A stretch of DNA of 64,000 nucleotides from Valencia hispanica (taxonomy: Eukaryota; Chordata; Actinopteri; Cyprinodontiformes; Valenciidae). Position 1 is the first letter of the stretch. Each line of letters starts with the position of its first letter. This document shows positions 21,132 to 32,495 of this stretch, in pieces. The notes beneath the pieces were generated by a model. That model was not told the origin of the DNA, did no database searches, and saw nothing but the letters and a program-made list of their open reading frames with translations. Where the stretch lies: the NCBI GenBank assembly GCA_963556495.2, contig OY747706.1:59195130-59259129 (forward strand), read 5' to 3'. The translations under genes and the position numbers were made by a program.

Positions 21132-23375
21132 TATTCAATTTCAATTCAGTTTATTTATATAGCGCCAATTCACAACAGATGTCATCTCAAGGCACTTAAC
21201 AAGAAGTCATTTCAATACAATTATACAAACATTCCAATCAGTTAAAAAGTTTCCTATTTAAGGAATCCCAGCAGATTGCGTCAGTCATTGGCGTGAGGTT
21301 GGGCAGATTTCCAACCACAGCAATCCTTCAGCAATCCCTCATACTGAGCAAGCATGTAGCGACAGTGGAGAGGAAAAACTCCCCTTTAACAGGAAGAAAC
21401 CTCCAACAGAACCAGGCTCAGTAGGAGCGGCCATCTGCCACGACCGTCTGGGGGTTTGAGAAGACAGAGCAGAACACAGAAGGAACAGAAGATCCGATAT
21501 AAGAGAACTTTCTATGTTACAGAAAGTAAAAAGTTGATAACAGGACACAGTGGATGTTCAGTTACTGAGAGGATCATCCCAGTCGATGACCCCCGTCCAA
21601 CAGGGCATTGCAGCCAAGCAGGATACCAGACCAGGTGTATCTTCGATGGGGAGAAAAACACAGAGAAAACAAAGTTAACAGTCGAAATAACAGAATGTAC
21701 TGTAATACAACTGGAGAGTCGTAGGAGAAAAGGAAGTAGCAGAGTGAAGAAAATTGGTAAGTCTGTCCTCCAGCAGTCTAAGCCTATAGCAGCATAACTA
21801 CAGAGATAGCTCAGGCTGACCTAAGCGACTCTAACTATAAGCTTTATCAAAAAGGAAAGTTTTAAGCCTGGCCTTAAAAGTAAACAGAGTGTCTGCCTCA
21901 CGGACTAAAGCTGGGAGCTGGTTCCACAGGAGAGGAGCCTGATAACTAAAAGATCTGCCTCCCATTCTACTTTTAGAGATCCTAGGAACTACAAGTAAAC
22001 CTGCAGTCTGAGAGCGAAGTGCTCTTTTAGGAACATATGGAACAATTAGATCTCTGATGTATGATGGAGCTTGATTATTAAGGGCTTTGTATGTAAGAAG
22101 AAGGATCTTAAATTCTATTCTGGATTTAACAGGGAGCCAATGAAGGGAAGCTAAAACAGGAGAAATGTGATCTCTCTTTTTAATATTCATCAGAACTCTT
22201 GCTGCCGCATTTTGGATCAACTGAAGGCTTTTAATGGCATTTTGTGGACTTCCTGATAGTAAAGAATTACAGTAGTCCAGCCTTGAGGTAACAAATGCAT
22301 GGACTAGTTTCTCAGCATCACTCCTGGACAGGATGTTTCTAATTTTAGCAATATTCCTGAGGTGAAAGAAGGAAATCCTAGAAACCTGTTTAATATGGGA
22401 TTTAAATGTCAAGTCTTGGTCAAAAATAACGCCGAGGTTCTTTACGTTATTACTGGGGGACAATTTAATGCCATCCAGATGAAGTGATTGACTAATCAGT
22501 TTCTGTTTAAGAACTTCTGGTCCAAAGACAGCAACTTCTGTCTTGTCAGAATTTAAAAGCAAAAAGTTTAGGGTCATCCATGCTTTTATGTCTTCCAGAC
22601 ATGCCTGTAATCTACCTAACTGACTGGGTTCATCAGGATTTATGGATAAATATAGTTGTGTATCATCGGCATAGCTGTGGAAATTTATCCCATGCTGTCT
22701 AATGATTCTACCAATTGGAAGCATATATATGGTGAAAAGAATTGGTCCAAGGACAGAACCCTGTGGAACTCCACAAGTAACCCTTGAGAGTGAAGATGAT
22801 TTATCATTTAGATGAACAAACTGGAATCTATCAGACAAATATGATTTAAACCAGCCTAGTGCTGTTCCTTTGATCCCTGCAACATGTTCAAGCCTTTCTA
22901 AGAGAATATTATGATCGACTGTGTCAAAAGCAGCACTGAGATCTAACAAAACCAGAACAGACACCAGTCCATTATCTGAGGCCATGAGAATATCATTAGT
23001 AACCTTCACCAGTGCTGTTTCAGTGCTATGATGAGCTCTAAAACCTGACTGAAACTCTTCAAACAGCTCGTTACTGTTTAGATGTTCACAGACTTGATTA
23101 GCAACTATTTTCTCAAGGACTTTGGATAAGAAAGGAAGGTTAGATATAGGTCTGTAATTCACTAAGTCATCTTGATCAAGGGAAGGTTTCTTGAGTAAAG
23201 GTTTAATTACAGCTATTTTAAATTCCTGTGGTACGTATCCGTTTACTAAGGATAGATTCATCATATCCAAAATGGGGCCAGGAACCAAATGGAACACTTC
23301 TTTAAATAATTTGGTTGAGATTGGGTCCAAAATACAAGTTGAAGATTTAGATGAGGCTAATATTTTTGATAATTC
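21132..23375 (-). mobile_element. L2-A LINE, copy A3, 5'-truncated
   Basis: The minus strand reads L2-A from the RT domain (ELSKILASS) to the 3' tail (TGAATTGAAATTGAAT at about 21132). The 5' truncation point at 23375 lies exactly against the 5'-truncated Rex1-like element on the other strand. The copy is nearly identical to A1 and A2. Confidence 0.9.
21831..23375 (-). pseudogene. L2-A reverse transcriptase, N-terminally truncated
   Basis: An uninterrupted frame holds the RT motifs [17 protein letters not shown] and [10 protein letters not shown] and the full C-terminus to FLFDKAYS. The endonuclease is absent. The frame continues upstream to 23555, but those codons are antisense Rex1 sequence and are not part of the protein. 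There is no start codon of its own and the copy is not functional despite the clean frame. Confidence 0.88.
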
Positions 23376-25979
23376 TGTGGCACAACAGCTGGCACAGTTA
23401 AAGGCTAGGAGACCGCAGATACAAACTCTCTTCCTGGCCAACGTCTGCTCACCAGATAACAAACTGGACTTGTTACGTCTGAGGCTGAGTGTTTTTACAG
23501 AGATGAGGAACTGTGCTGTTCTTTGCCTAACGGAAACCTGGCTCATCAACAACATGCCAGACTCAGCCTTCCGGATCGAAGGGCTTCAGTTTTTCAGAGC
23601 AGACCGCGAACCACTGGTCGGGTAAAACACGGGGAGGAGGACTCTGTGTGTACGTGAATGAAGGTTGGTGTACGAACTGTGGACTGGTGAAAAGCTCCTG
23701 CTCTGAGGCGATAGAGCTTATGAATGTGAAATGTCGGCCTTTATCTACCACGAGAGTTAACTGCAGTGTTCGTCACCATTGTTTACATTCGACCGGGTGC
23801 AAATGCCAACGAAGCATCAAAGGAGCTATTTGACACCATTAGCTCGTTGCAAACAAAGCACCCGGAGGCGTTTTATGTGGTTGCGGGGGACTTTAACCAC
23901 GTGAAACTGACGGACACTCTGCCAAGTTTTTACCAGCATGTCACCTTCCCTACACGCGGAGAAAATACTCTGGACAGTGTGTACAGCAACATCTGCGGTG
24001 CATACAGAGCTTTTCCTCGCCCCCATCTTGGCCTCTCCGACCACATCTCCATCCTGCTGGCGCCAGCATACCGCCCCCTGCTGAGACGTATCAGGCCAAT
24101 GAAGAAAACGATCACTGTGTGGCCCAGAGATGCAGGCTGTGTGCTCCAGGACTGTTTTCAGTGCACAGAATGGCAGGTCTTCAAAGAGGCAGCTACACAT
24201 GAAGGAGAGATGGACCTGGAGGAATATACATCATATGTCCTTGGTTTCATCTCCAAATGTGCTGATGATGTCACCACCACCAGGATAATGACCTGCTATC
24301 CGAACCAGAAACCCTGGCTGAACTCTGAGGTGAGAGCTCTGCTGAAAGCTAGGGATGCTGCATCCAAGGCAGGTGAGGCATCAGCACTCAGAGAGGCCAG
24401 AAAAGGACCTACTGCGGGCATTAGGAGGGCCAAAGGCACATACGCCCAGAAAATCCAGGGTCACTTCACCACCAATGACCCTCGGCGCATGTGGAGGGGC
24501 ATTAAATACATCACGGACTACAACACGAAGGATGTACAATGCCCAAGAGATCCCCCTTGCCAGATGCACTCAACCATTTCTAGGCCCGCTTTGAGTTCCC
24601 TGATGTCTTCCCCCAGCACCAAACTTATACCACCACCTGGTGACACGCCCATCAGTGTGACCACAGCAGATGTAAGGAAGACCCTTCAGTGTATCAACCC
24701 TCACAAAGCAGCAGGGCCCGACAACATCCCAGGGCGGGTACTGAGGGACTGTGCACACCAGCTGGCTGAGGTGCTGGCAGACATCTTTAACACCTCACTG
24801 TCACTGTCATCTGTCCCCACCTGCTTAAAGACTGCCACGATTGTCCCTGTCCCCAAGTGCTCCACAGTGACAAGCCTGAATGACTATCGGCCCATAGATT
24901 TAACCCCGGTAGTCATGAAGTGCTTCGAGAGGTTGGTCATGACCCACATCAAAGACCCCATCGATATCACTGTGGACCCCCGCTGCACTGACGACGCCAT
25001 TTCATCGGTGGTCCACACAGCCCTGACCCATCTAGAGAGCAGAAACTCCTATGTCCGTCTGCTCTTTCTGGATTTCTCCTCAGCCTTCAACACCATCATC
25101 CCACAGATGCTGGTGCAGAAGCTCTCCTCCCTCGGACTGAGTCCCATGCTGGGGAACTGGGTCCTGGACTTCCTGACCAATAGACCTCAGACTGTTAAGA
25201 TCCACAACACCACCTCCTCCTCCATCACCCTCAGGACAGGCTCACCACAGGGCTGCGTGTTGAGCCCCCTCCTGTTCACTCTGCTGACGAATGACTGCTC
25301 AGCGAGGCACCCCAGCTGTCATACAGTTAAGTTTGCGGATGACACAACAGTAGTGGGACGCATCACCAACAACGATGAGTCCAAATACAGAGAGGAGGTG
25401 GAAAACCTGGTACAGTGGTGCAGAGAAAACAACCTCTGCATCAATGTGAAGAAGACCAAGGAGATGGTGGTGGATTTCAGAAGGGACAAGCATCCTCTCC
25501 TTCCCCTGTACATCGGAGGAGCAGCTGTGGAAGTGGTCTCCAGCTTCAGGTACCTGGGTGTGCACATATCCAACGACCTCACCTGGAATGCCAACACTTC
25601 ACGTCTGGTCAAGAAGGCCCACCAGCGTCTTTACTTCCTGAGGAAGCTCCGGAGAGCTGGACTTGGAAGCTCCGTCCTGAGGAGTTTCTATCACTGTGCA
25701 GTGGAGAGCGTCATCTGGACCTGCATCTCCGTGTGGCACGGCAGCTGTACTGCTGCTGAGAGGAAGGCTCTGCAGCGGGTGGTGAAAGCTGCACAAAGGA
25801 CTGTAGGGAGCACGCTTCCCACCACCTCAGATCTCTACACGTCCCGATGCAGGGGACGGGTCCTCCGCATCCTGAAGGACTCCACCCATCCGGCTCATAG
25901 CCTGTTTCAGCTCCTGCCCTCAGGCAGGCGGCTGAGGAGCATACAGAGCAAGACCACCAGGCTCAATAACAGCTGCTAA
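23376..25979 (+). pseudogene. Rex1-like endonuclease-reverse transcriptase
   Basis: Endonuclease: [27 protein letters not shown], then (after a shift near 23624) KTRGGGLCVYVNEGW and (after another shift near 23735) FVTIVYIRPGANA, VVAGDFNH and GLSDHISI. From 23766 the frame is open for 737 codons. RT motifs are FLDFSSAFNTIIP (A), TGSPQGCVLSPLL (B) and KFADDTTVVG (FADD at 25332-25343), followed by YLGVHISNDLTW and ALQRVVKAAQRTVGS. It stops at 25977-25979, slightly shorter than I expect for the family. Two frameshifts in the endonuclease mean it is dead. Confidence 0.85.
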
Positions 25980-26097
25980 ACTCCAGATGTGTCCTGTAGA
26001 GCACATTTATTTTTATTTATTTATTACATTTATTTAAATCATTTTTTTCCACTAATTTAATTTAAATGGCTTTTAATTCCGGACCTGAGTCCTAATT

Positions 26098-26130
26098 TCA
26101 TACCATCACATGTAACGTGAGATGGTATGA
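26098..26130. repeat. Hairpin near the 3' end of the Rex1-like element
   Basis: TCATACCATC at 26098-26107 pairs perfectly with 26121-26130 across 13 bases, just before the CAATAAAAG and tail. 3' hairpins are recognised by the reverse transcriptase in several LINE families. Confidence 0.85.
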
Positions 26131-26157
26131 CAATAAAAGTTCCTTGAATCCTTGATC

Positions 26158-27290
26158 AAGTAAAACAAAAAAATCAAATAGACAGGCAATAAATAATTAA
26201 AAGGTAGGCTCAAAAGGTGAGTCTTGAGCCTGCTTTTAAAAGCATGAACATTCACTGCGGCCCTGAGGTCCTTCAGCAGCCTGATCCAGAGGTGAGGGCC
26301 ATAAAACGGGAAAGAAGCTTCACCATGAGTGTGTGTCCTGACTTTTGGGATGAGACGGAAGGAGACGGCTGGCAGAGGAGCACAGAGACCGCGAAGGTTC
26401 ATATGGTCAAACCATTTCTGAAAGATAAGAAGGCCCAAGACCATAAGATACTTAAAAACCCTTAAATTAACCTTAAAAGCGATCCTAAAACATACAGGGA
26501 GCCAATGCAATGAGTTTAAAACGGGTGTAATGTGCTCCTGCCTCCTGGTCTTCGTCAGTACACGTGCTGCTGCACTTTGTAAAGTTCTAAACTGGATATA
26601 CTTTTTGGGCATTACAGTAATCAATTCTACTGGTGATAAAAGCATGCATTAATGTCTCCGTATTGGCCCGAGAGAGAATGGGGTGGACTCTGGCAATGTT
26701 CTTTAGATGATAAAAACCAATTTTAGTAATGTTGTTAATGTGACGGAAAAAAGTCAGCTCAGAGTCAAAAATCACGCCCAGGTTCTTCACTTGTAAAGAA
26801 GGATTAAAAGACAATGATCACAGTTTTGGTAAAAGTTTCTCTTTCTGAGCCTCAGGACCGATGACTAAAACTTCAGTTTTGTCCTGGTTGAGCTGGAACA
26901 AGTTTTCTGCCATCCAGGATTTGATGTCTTAAATGCAGTTAAAAAGTGTATCCATTGGCCATGTGTCATCAGGAGACAAGGAGATGTACAACTGTACATC
27001 AGCATAACTGAAAGTTAACTCCATGTCTTCTGAGGATACTGCCAAGAGGGACCGTATACAGATTAGAAAGCACTGGGCCTAAAATCAAACCCTTGGGCAC
27101 ACCACATGTGATCTTGTGGACCTTAGAGGCACAGGTATCTAAACTTACCATAAAAGTCCTGTCTGTTCTAAATGGGTTAAAAGAATAGTGTGGTACTGTA
27201 TCAAAGGCAGCGCTTAGATCTAGTAAAACCAACACTGTCACCTTCTGGGCATCATAGTTTAATTACATCTGATGGTCTCTACCTTCCTTC
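26158..27290 (-). mobile_element. L2-B LINE fragment
   Basis: The minus strand encodes broken RT text of family B: TCGVP, then FSYADVQLYI where YADD has lost one aspartate codon (near 27000), VKNLGVIFDSELTF, HAFITSRIDYCN, HITPVLNSLHWLPV, and KVRTHTHGEASFPFYGPHLW. Several shifts and stops are present. The 3' UTR is missing because the Rex1-like element abuts at 26157. Sister copy: 3829-5640 (+). Confidence 0.8.
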
Positions 27291-27510
27291 TGAAGTGGTC
27301 TGCAAACTTAGTGTTTGAGGGGGATTTCTGACATGCATTAGTAGCACGGTTAAATATTCGATCAATAGCCAAGGCAATTTTATTTGTACAGCACACTTTC
27401 AACAACAAGGTAGTTCAAGGTGCTTTACATGATTATGGGGTAAAATAAAATAGCAGTAAACAAAGCATAAAAAGTAAAAACAGCAATAAAGCTAGAAGCA
27501 TACACAAAAC

Positions 27511-28199
27511 TGTAATGATCAGTAAATCGCTTGGCCAAGGCCAGTACCCAGAACTCAGCCAAAAAACAGATAACAGTTCACAAGAGTTTATTCAGGCTGG
27601 GGTAAAGATGCAGGTGGCCAAGGTCCAATGGGGTAACGGCACAGGCGGTTGGTCTGGAAGGCAGAGATTAGTCAGCAATATTTCAGACTCGAGGGTGAAG
27701 ACGGGAGATGATGTAATTACCCCACAGCAGAGGAAATCCACGTCGTAGAGTCCACAGAAGGAACCAAATGTGAGGTCCAGAGACCTAGAGGGTCTGGGGG
27801 GTGAGTCCTTGGCTGACAGGAAGGTGCAGACTTTAATACGAAAGCGAGAGTCCAAAAGCAGTCTGGGTCATACACGGGGAGGTTCGATTTTCCAAGGGGT
27901 CCGAGGTCCTGAGGGCTTTAATCCAAGGTCAAAAACAGGCAAGGTCCAAAACACTTTAGCACTTACTGGGAGGATCAGACAGATGGAGGTCAGCAACAGG
28001 CAGGGTTCAGGCAACAAGACTGGAAGGTAAAACAGAGAGCGGGCTTGAAGGCTGTGACAGAGGCAACAGACAATCTCGGACGGAGCAGGCAGCAGCCAAG
28101 TGCTTAAGTAGAGAGTGGAGCAGGTGTTAGCAATCAGCAATCAACCACTGCTGCAGGGGAGAGAGCAGGAGACCTGACAAGCAGTGCAAAACCATGACA
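27511..28199 (-). mobile_element. Solo LTR (689 bp) with 5-bp target duplication
   Basis: The minus strand starts TGTCATGG and ends CATTACA, giving the TG...CA ends of an LTR. It contains AATAAACTC near the 3' side (27580s). AAAAC flanks it on both sides (27506-27510 and 28200-28204). The L2-C 3' UTR continues on either side. No internal region remains, so it arose by LTR-LTR recombination of a Gypsy-type element. No PBS is left to name the family. Confidence 0.85.
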
Positions 28200-28204
28200 A
28201 AAAC

Positions 28205-29420
28205 ATGATACATCAAAGCATTACTCAAAGGCAGCTCTAAACAGATACGTTTTTAGTTGTGATTTAAAAGAACTGTGTTTCAGCAGCTTTGCAGTTTTCT
28301 GGAAGTTTGTTCCAGATTGGAGGACCATAGAAACCGAAAGCTGCTTCTTCATCTTTAGTTCTAATTCTAGGCATGGTGAGTACACTGGAATTAGAGGACC
28401 CATACTTTGGCGCTAAGCCATTCAATGATTTATAAACTAGTAAAAGTATTTTGAAGTCTATTCTCTGAGCTACAGGGAGCCAGTGTAAGGACTTTAGAAC
28501 TGGGGTTATGTGCTCTACTTTCCTGGTTGTAGTGAGGAACACGAGCAGCAGCATTCTGGATCAGCTGCAGCTGTCTAATTGACTTTTTAGGCAGACTTGT
28601 GAGAACACTGTTGCAGTAATCAGTCCGACTAAAGATAAACGTATGAATGAAGTTTTCGAGGTCCTGTCCTTTAATCCTAGAAATGTTCTTCAGGTGATAG
28701 AAGGCTGACATTGTTATTGCCTTTATGTGACCCTGGAGGTTCAGGTCTGAGTCCATAACTAAACCTAAATTTCGAGCCTGATCGGTATTTTCTAACTGTT
28801 TTAACCCAAGCTGTGTGCTGACTCCTGATTGTTCCTCTTTAGGTCCAAAAGTAATTACTTCTTTTTTGCTGGAGAAAGTAATGGCACATCCATCCATTGA
28901 TTTGCTCGATGCATTTACTTAGGGTTTGGAAGAGTTCAAAGTCACCTGCTGACATCGTAATGTAGAGCTGAGTATCATCCCCATGGGTATGGTAGCTAAT
29001 CTTATTGGTTGTTATAATCTGGGCTAGAGGCTGCATGTAGATATTAAATAAGAGTGGCCCCAGGATGGAGCCCTGGGGCACCCCACATGTGATTTCTGTT
29101 CGTTCTCATGAAAAGTTGCCTATTGAAATAAAGAAGGCCCTGTTCTTTAGGTAAGACTCGAAGCAGCCAAGTACTGTACCAGAGAGTCTGACCCAGCTCT
29201 CCTGTCGTTCTAATAGTATATCATGATCAATAGTGTCAAATGCTGCACTGAGGTTCTACCACAGTCTGTATTTATGTGAATGTTATTGAAAACTTTGATG
29301 AGGGCAGTCTCAGTGCTGTGCTGAGCACGGCAACCAGATTGAACAACATCTAAGCAGTTGATTATTGTTATGAAGATATTTAACTACTGAAACACAGCTT
29401 TTTCAATATTTTACTTTGTT
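28205..29420 (-). pseudogene. L2-C reverse transcriptase fragment
   Basis: The minus strand shows [33 protein letters not shown] (motif B), [11 protein letters not shown] where YADD has become HGDD, NLGLVMDSDLNLQGHI, RTDYCNSVLTSLPKKSIRQLQ, HITPVLKSL with a frameshift, and GLAPKY. Multiple shifts exist. The catalytic tyrosine-alanine pair is lost, so the enzyme is dead. Confidence 0.8.
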
Positions 29421-31962
29421 GATTTGAGTTGTTCTGTGCCTACATATTTTGTTTCTTGTATTTTGTAAACACTTTTTTTTGCGTCTCCTGTTTGGCAGTG
29501 TGGAGCTCAGAATTGGTGTCTGAGTACCAAGCAGAAGTCCAACAGATTTACTTTCACAAGCGGAGCACTACAGCTTTTGCTATAGTACTCCACCCGATAT
29601 ATATGTGTAAAAAATCTTAATAATGAATTGCTGTGGGTTTTATTTTCTCTCAAATAAAAGTCAAGAGAGAGGGTGAGTTGAAAATAAAGAGAGGAAGGGG
29701 AACAAAGAAAACACAAGAAAACATTGAAGTCTGCCTCCATACCCACAGGATGGCAGAGAGAGGGGGAAAAACAAAAAAACAAAAAAAGGAACATTGACAA
29801 AACAAACCAAACATTGTGAACTAAGAACTACACAACCACATCACACAAAAATGGATATAAAAATACAACGACATTGTCACTGAAAAGCTCATGGTACCGA
29901 TTAATCAAGATTTGGTAATAATAACCTCCGCCTAGGAATATATCTGTAAACACCGCAGACCCCACAGCTATGTGTGTGTGAGCATGCTCGTGCAAATAAG
30001 GTTTCTCCATAAGAGTGCTCGATAGCTGGTGTGAGCAGGCATCAATCCGTCTCCCAGGAATCGATGCAGACATGAAGGAGATCGGAGCCAAGACGTCCAA
30101 AGGACCCCCAGAGCCCCAGGCGGACCAGCGCGGGGCTGACAGCATCCCCCAAGAGAGGAGCAGAGGAGAACCCCAGGGGAACATCCAGGGGGTACGATGC
30201 AGGGGCCCGGGGGGCCGCAGTGACGAGCCCACGGGCCCCGCCGGCAACCGGCTGCGCCAGGGCGGGCCCGTCTATGGAAAGGGAGAGCGGGGGCCCAGGG
30301 GCGCCCCACCCCCCAGCAGGGACCCTACCAGGGACCGGCCGACGAGTAGCCACTGCGTGGGCCGCGCACCACCACCACCCCGGCCAATTTCCACCGCGAA
30401 CATCCCAGCACCCCACGTCGGGGCGCCCCACTGATAGCTGCAGCGAACGAACGACATCCCCAGGCCAAGCCCAGCCAGCACCTGGACACCAAGTTGTACC
30501 AGCTCCTGAGTCCCGATCCCGTGCAATGGAGAGCGCTGAGACCAGGCATCCAACAAAGCCCAGGGCCAGTCCAGCCCGCCAATGAACCGTGTGTGGACAC
30601 GATGCGCACAGAACGGGTGATCGAACGAGCAGAGACGCTGGATCCGTATCCCGCCACCGAACAGGGACCACCCAACAATCCCAAACTTGGCACCCCAGAA
30701 AGAGGTGCCCCAACCAATAAAGGAAGACATCAGCTTAGCACATCGGCCGACCGACACACTGGTCCACCCAGGCCCGGTCAGGGACGCACCAGGTCCGAAC
30801 CGGATTGACCACCGATGCACCAGAGGGCAGGGGCATCAGTCACTGGCAGGGAGTGACGGAGGGGAAATAGGGCCCCCCATTAGATGTAAGGCCTGAGGTG
30901 CACCAGGCGAGAGGGCAGCCCAACCTGACAGGTAGACAAAGACATACAGACACAGTCATACGTTCCCTCCCTAAACACATACACTCTCACAGACACACCA
31001 AGACACCCTAGAAAGGACGCTGTACCCTCACACACACACCATACACACTCTATGCTCCCAGGTCCAGGTACCGATGCCCCAGTAGAGCAACCAGCCCCCG
31101 GACCCACGAGATGGACCCCCTATCTTCTAGGATGGAGACAAGCAGACCGCCAAGGGCCCCATAGTGGCGAAGCAGCCCACCAACCTAGGTCCCCGACCAG
31201 ACCACCTGTTCCTCCTCCAGACCCCAACCCCTGATGGCCCATATTGAACAGGGGTTTGAAGAGACCCCTAGCCTCCATCCTACCACTCGAATATGGTGTT
31301 GATGCGTGTTATGTGCATTTAAAAAAGAGGGGTGGGATGTGGGGAAGGCAGCCACACATCACCCAACCCCCACCCTGAGCCGGTCCCCACTGTGGTTTAA
31401 CAGTGGGCACCGGCACCAGAGGTGAAGCTGATTGAACAGCTCCCCCTCTGGATGCCGAAAAGTGTGCCCACCCCAAAGTCCCTACATATGTGTCGCGTGA
31501 GAATGTTATAAGTAGGAGTGTCTAAGTTGTATATTAAATTGGGATCCAGGACACCACGGGCACCCCAGTGATGTGCCCATGCCCCAAGACCCTATATGAG
31601 TGGTAAAGTGATGGAGCGGGTGGACAGAGGTGTCCAGGGATGGCGAGGGAAGGACTGGGAGACAAAATGTCTTCCCAGGGAGCCAGCTCCCCCATTGACC
31701 CCAATAGGCACCGCTGTTCACCGGGATCCACCAGGGGAGGGAGGCAATGGCACGTTCGACCCGGGTCCCACGGCCACAGCACCACAAAGCCCCACGGACC
31801 CCAAGGCAGTCCCCCCAGCCCCATCCCAGAAGGGGAACTAAACCCACCCTGACATTCGCTCTACTCTCAAAACACAAAAGACACTAGACACCCAGGTTGA
31901 GTTAGTTTCTTTGTGGAACGACCACTGTTGCTCAACGGCCCGGCAGGAGACCAAACCCAGCA

Positions 31963-31987
31963 CCCCACCCACCTGCCCTGCACGCCC
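31963..31987 (-). promoter_or_regulatory. G-quadruplex motif in L1 3' UTR
   Basis: The plus strand has C-runs of 4, 3, 3 and 3 with loops of 1, 5 and 6 bases, so the element RNA has a canonical four-run G-quadruplex motif. Confidence 0.75.
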
Positions 31988-32380
31988 ACCACCTGGCCAG
32001 TCCACCCGCAAGTCCGACCGAACCCGGCCAAATGCCCAACCCCAGTGCCCCACACAAAGACCAAGACCCAGGAGCCAAGTCCAGTGCAAAAAAGGACTGA
32101 TCCAGCCCAGAAACGCCACCCAGCCGCCGCGACCAGAAGCCAGGCACCCCAACCAGCAAACAAGGCGAGACGCCATACAGGGACTGGCGATGACAATCGG
32201 CCCAGAGAAAAAGAGAGAGGCGGCTGCACATGCCGGCTGGCCACGACCCCCACAGCCAACAGAGACCCCACACCGGCCGACCCCCAGCCAGGACCACAGC
32301 TAGGGGGCGCGGAGCCCCGCATGCAGCCATCAGGAGTCACCACCCAAAGCCCAACCCCAGGCCGGCCACGACGTCCAGCG

Positions 32381-32408
32381 CCCCATCTGCCCAGTGATCC
32401 CACCCCCC
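32381..32408 (-). promoter_or_regulatory. Second G-quadruplex motif in L1 3' UTR
   Basis: C-runs of 4, 3, 3 and 6 with loops of 5, 6 and 1 bases on the plus strand give a canonical G-quadruplex motif in the element RNA, about 90 bases after the ORF2 stop. Confidence 0.75.
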
Positions 32409-32495
32409 GGGGTCCTCCCCAGACGCCTCCAACCCCAAAACCCCTACATCAGCAACAGTGTCCCAAACGACAAAACCAAGTGCCCCCCACCCCCA

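Larger units (their letters stand above)
23376..26157 (+). mobile_element. Rex1-like LINE, 5'-truncated
   Basis: The element begins inside the endonuclease domain and continues through a long RT frame to a short 3' UTR. The tail ends AAAAGTTCCTTGAATCC and TTGATC, as expected for Rex1-type elements with a short 3' repeat. A perfect 10-bp hairpin stands at 26098-26130. The 5' end abuts L2-A3 head to head; the 3' end abuts L2-B. Confidence 0.82.
27372..29425 (-). mobile_element. L2-C LINE, interrupted by a solo LTR
   Basis: The 3' end at 27372 has the family C signature (on the plus strand CAAGGCAATTTTATTTGTA, then CAAGGTGCTTTACATGATT). The sequence runs to RT motif A and beyond, with the solo LTR inserted at 27511-28199. 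Other copies of family C are at 37957-38602 (-) and 45927-46328 (+). The 5' end is cut by the 3' end of the L1 element near 29476. Confidence 0.82.
29476..32495 (-). other. G-rich long 3' UTR of the L1 element
   Basis: About 3 kb between the ORF2 stop and the 3' end is strongly G-rich on the element strand and contrasts with the AT-rich coding region. Long frames appear here on both strands only because stop codons are rare in such sequence; I regard none as genes. It has an inner poly(A) site (AATAAAACCCACAGC, minus, near 29645) and an outer one near 29480. Confidence 0.75.

Noticed and set aside
23376..23555. N-terminal extension of the L2-A3 frame that looks like a new protein start
   Set aside because: These codons are the antisense of the Rex1-like endonuclease, joined by insertion; not a real fusion gene.
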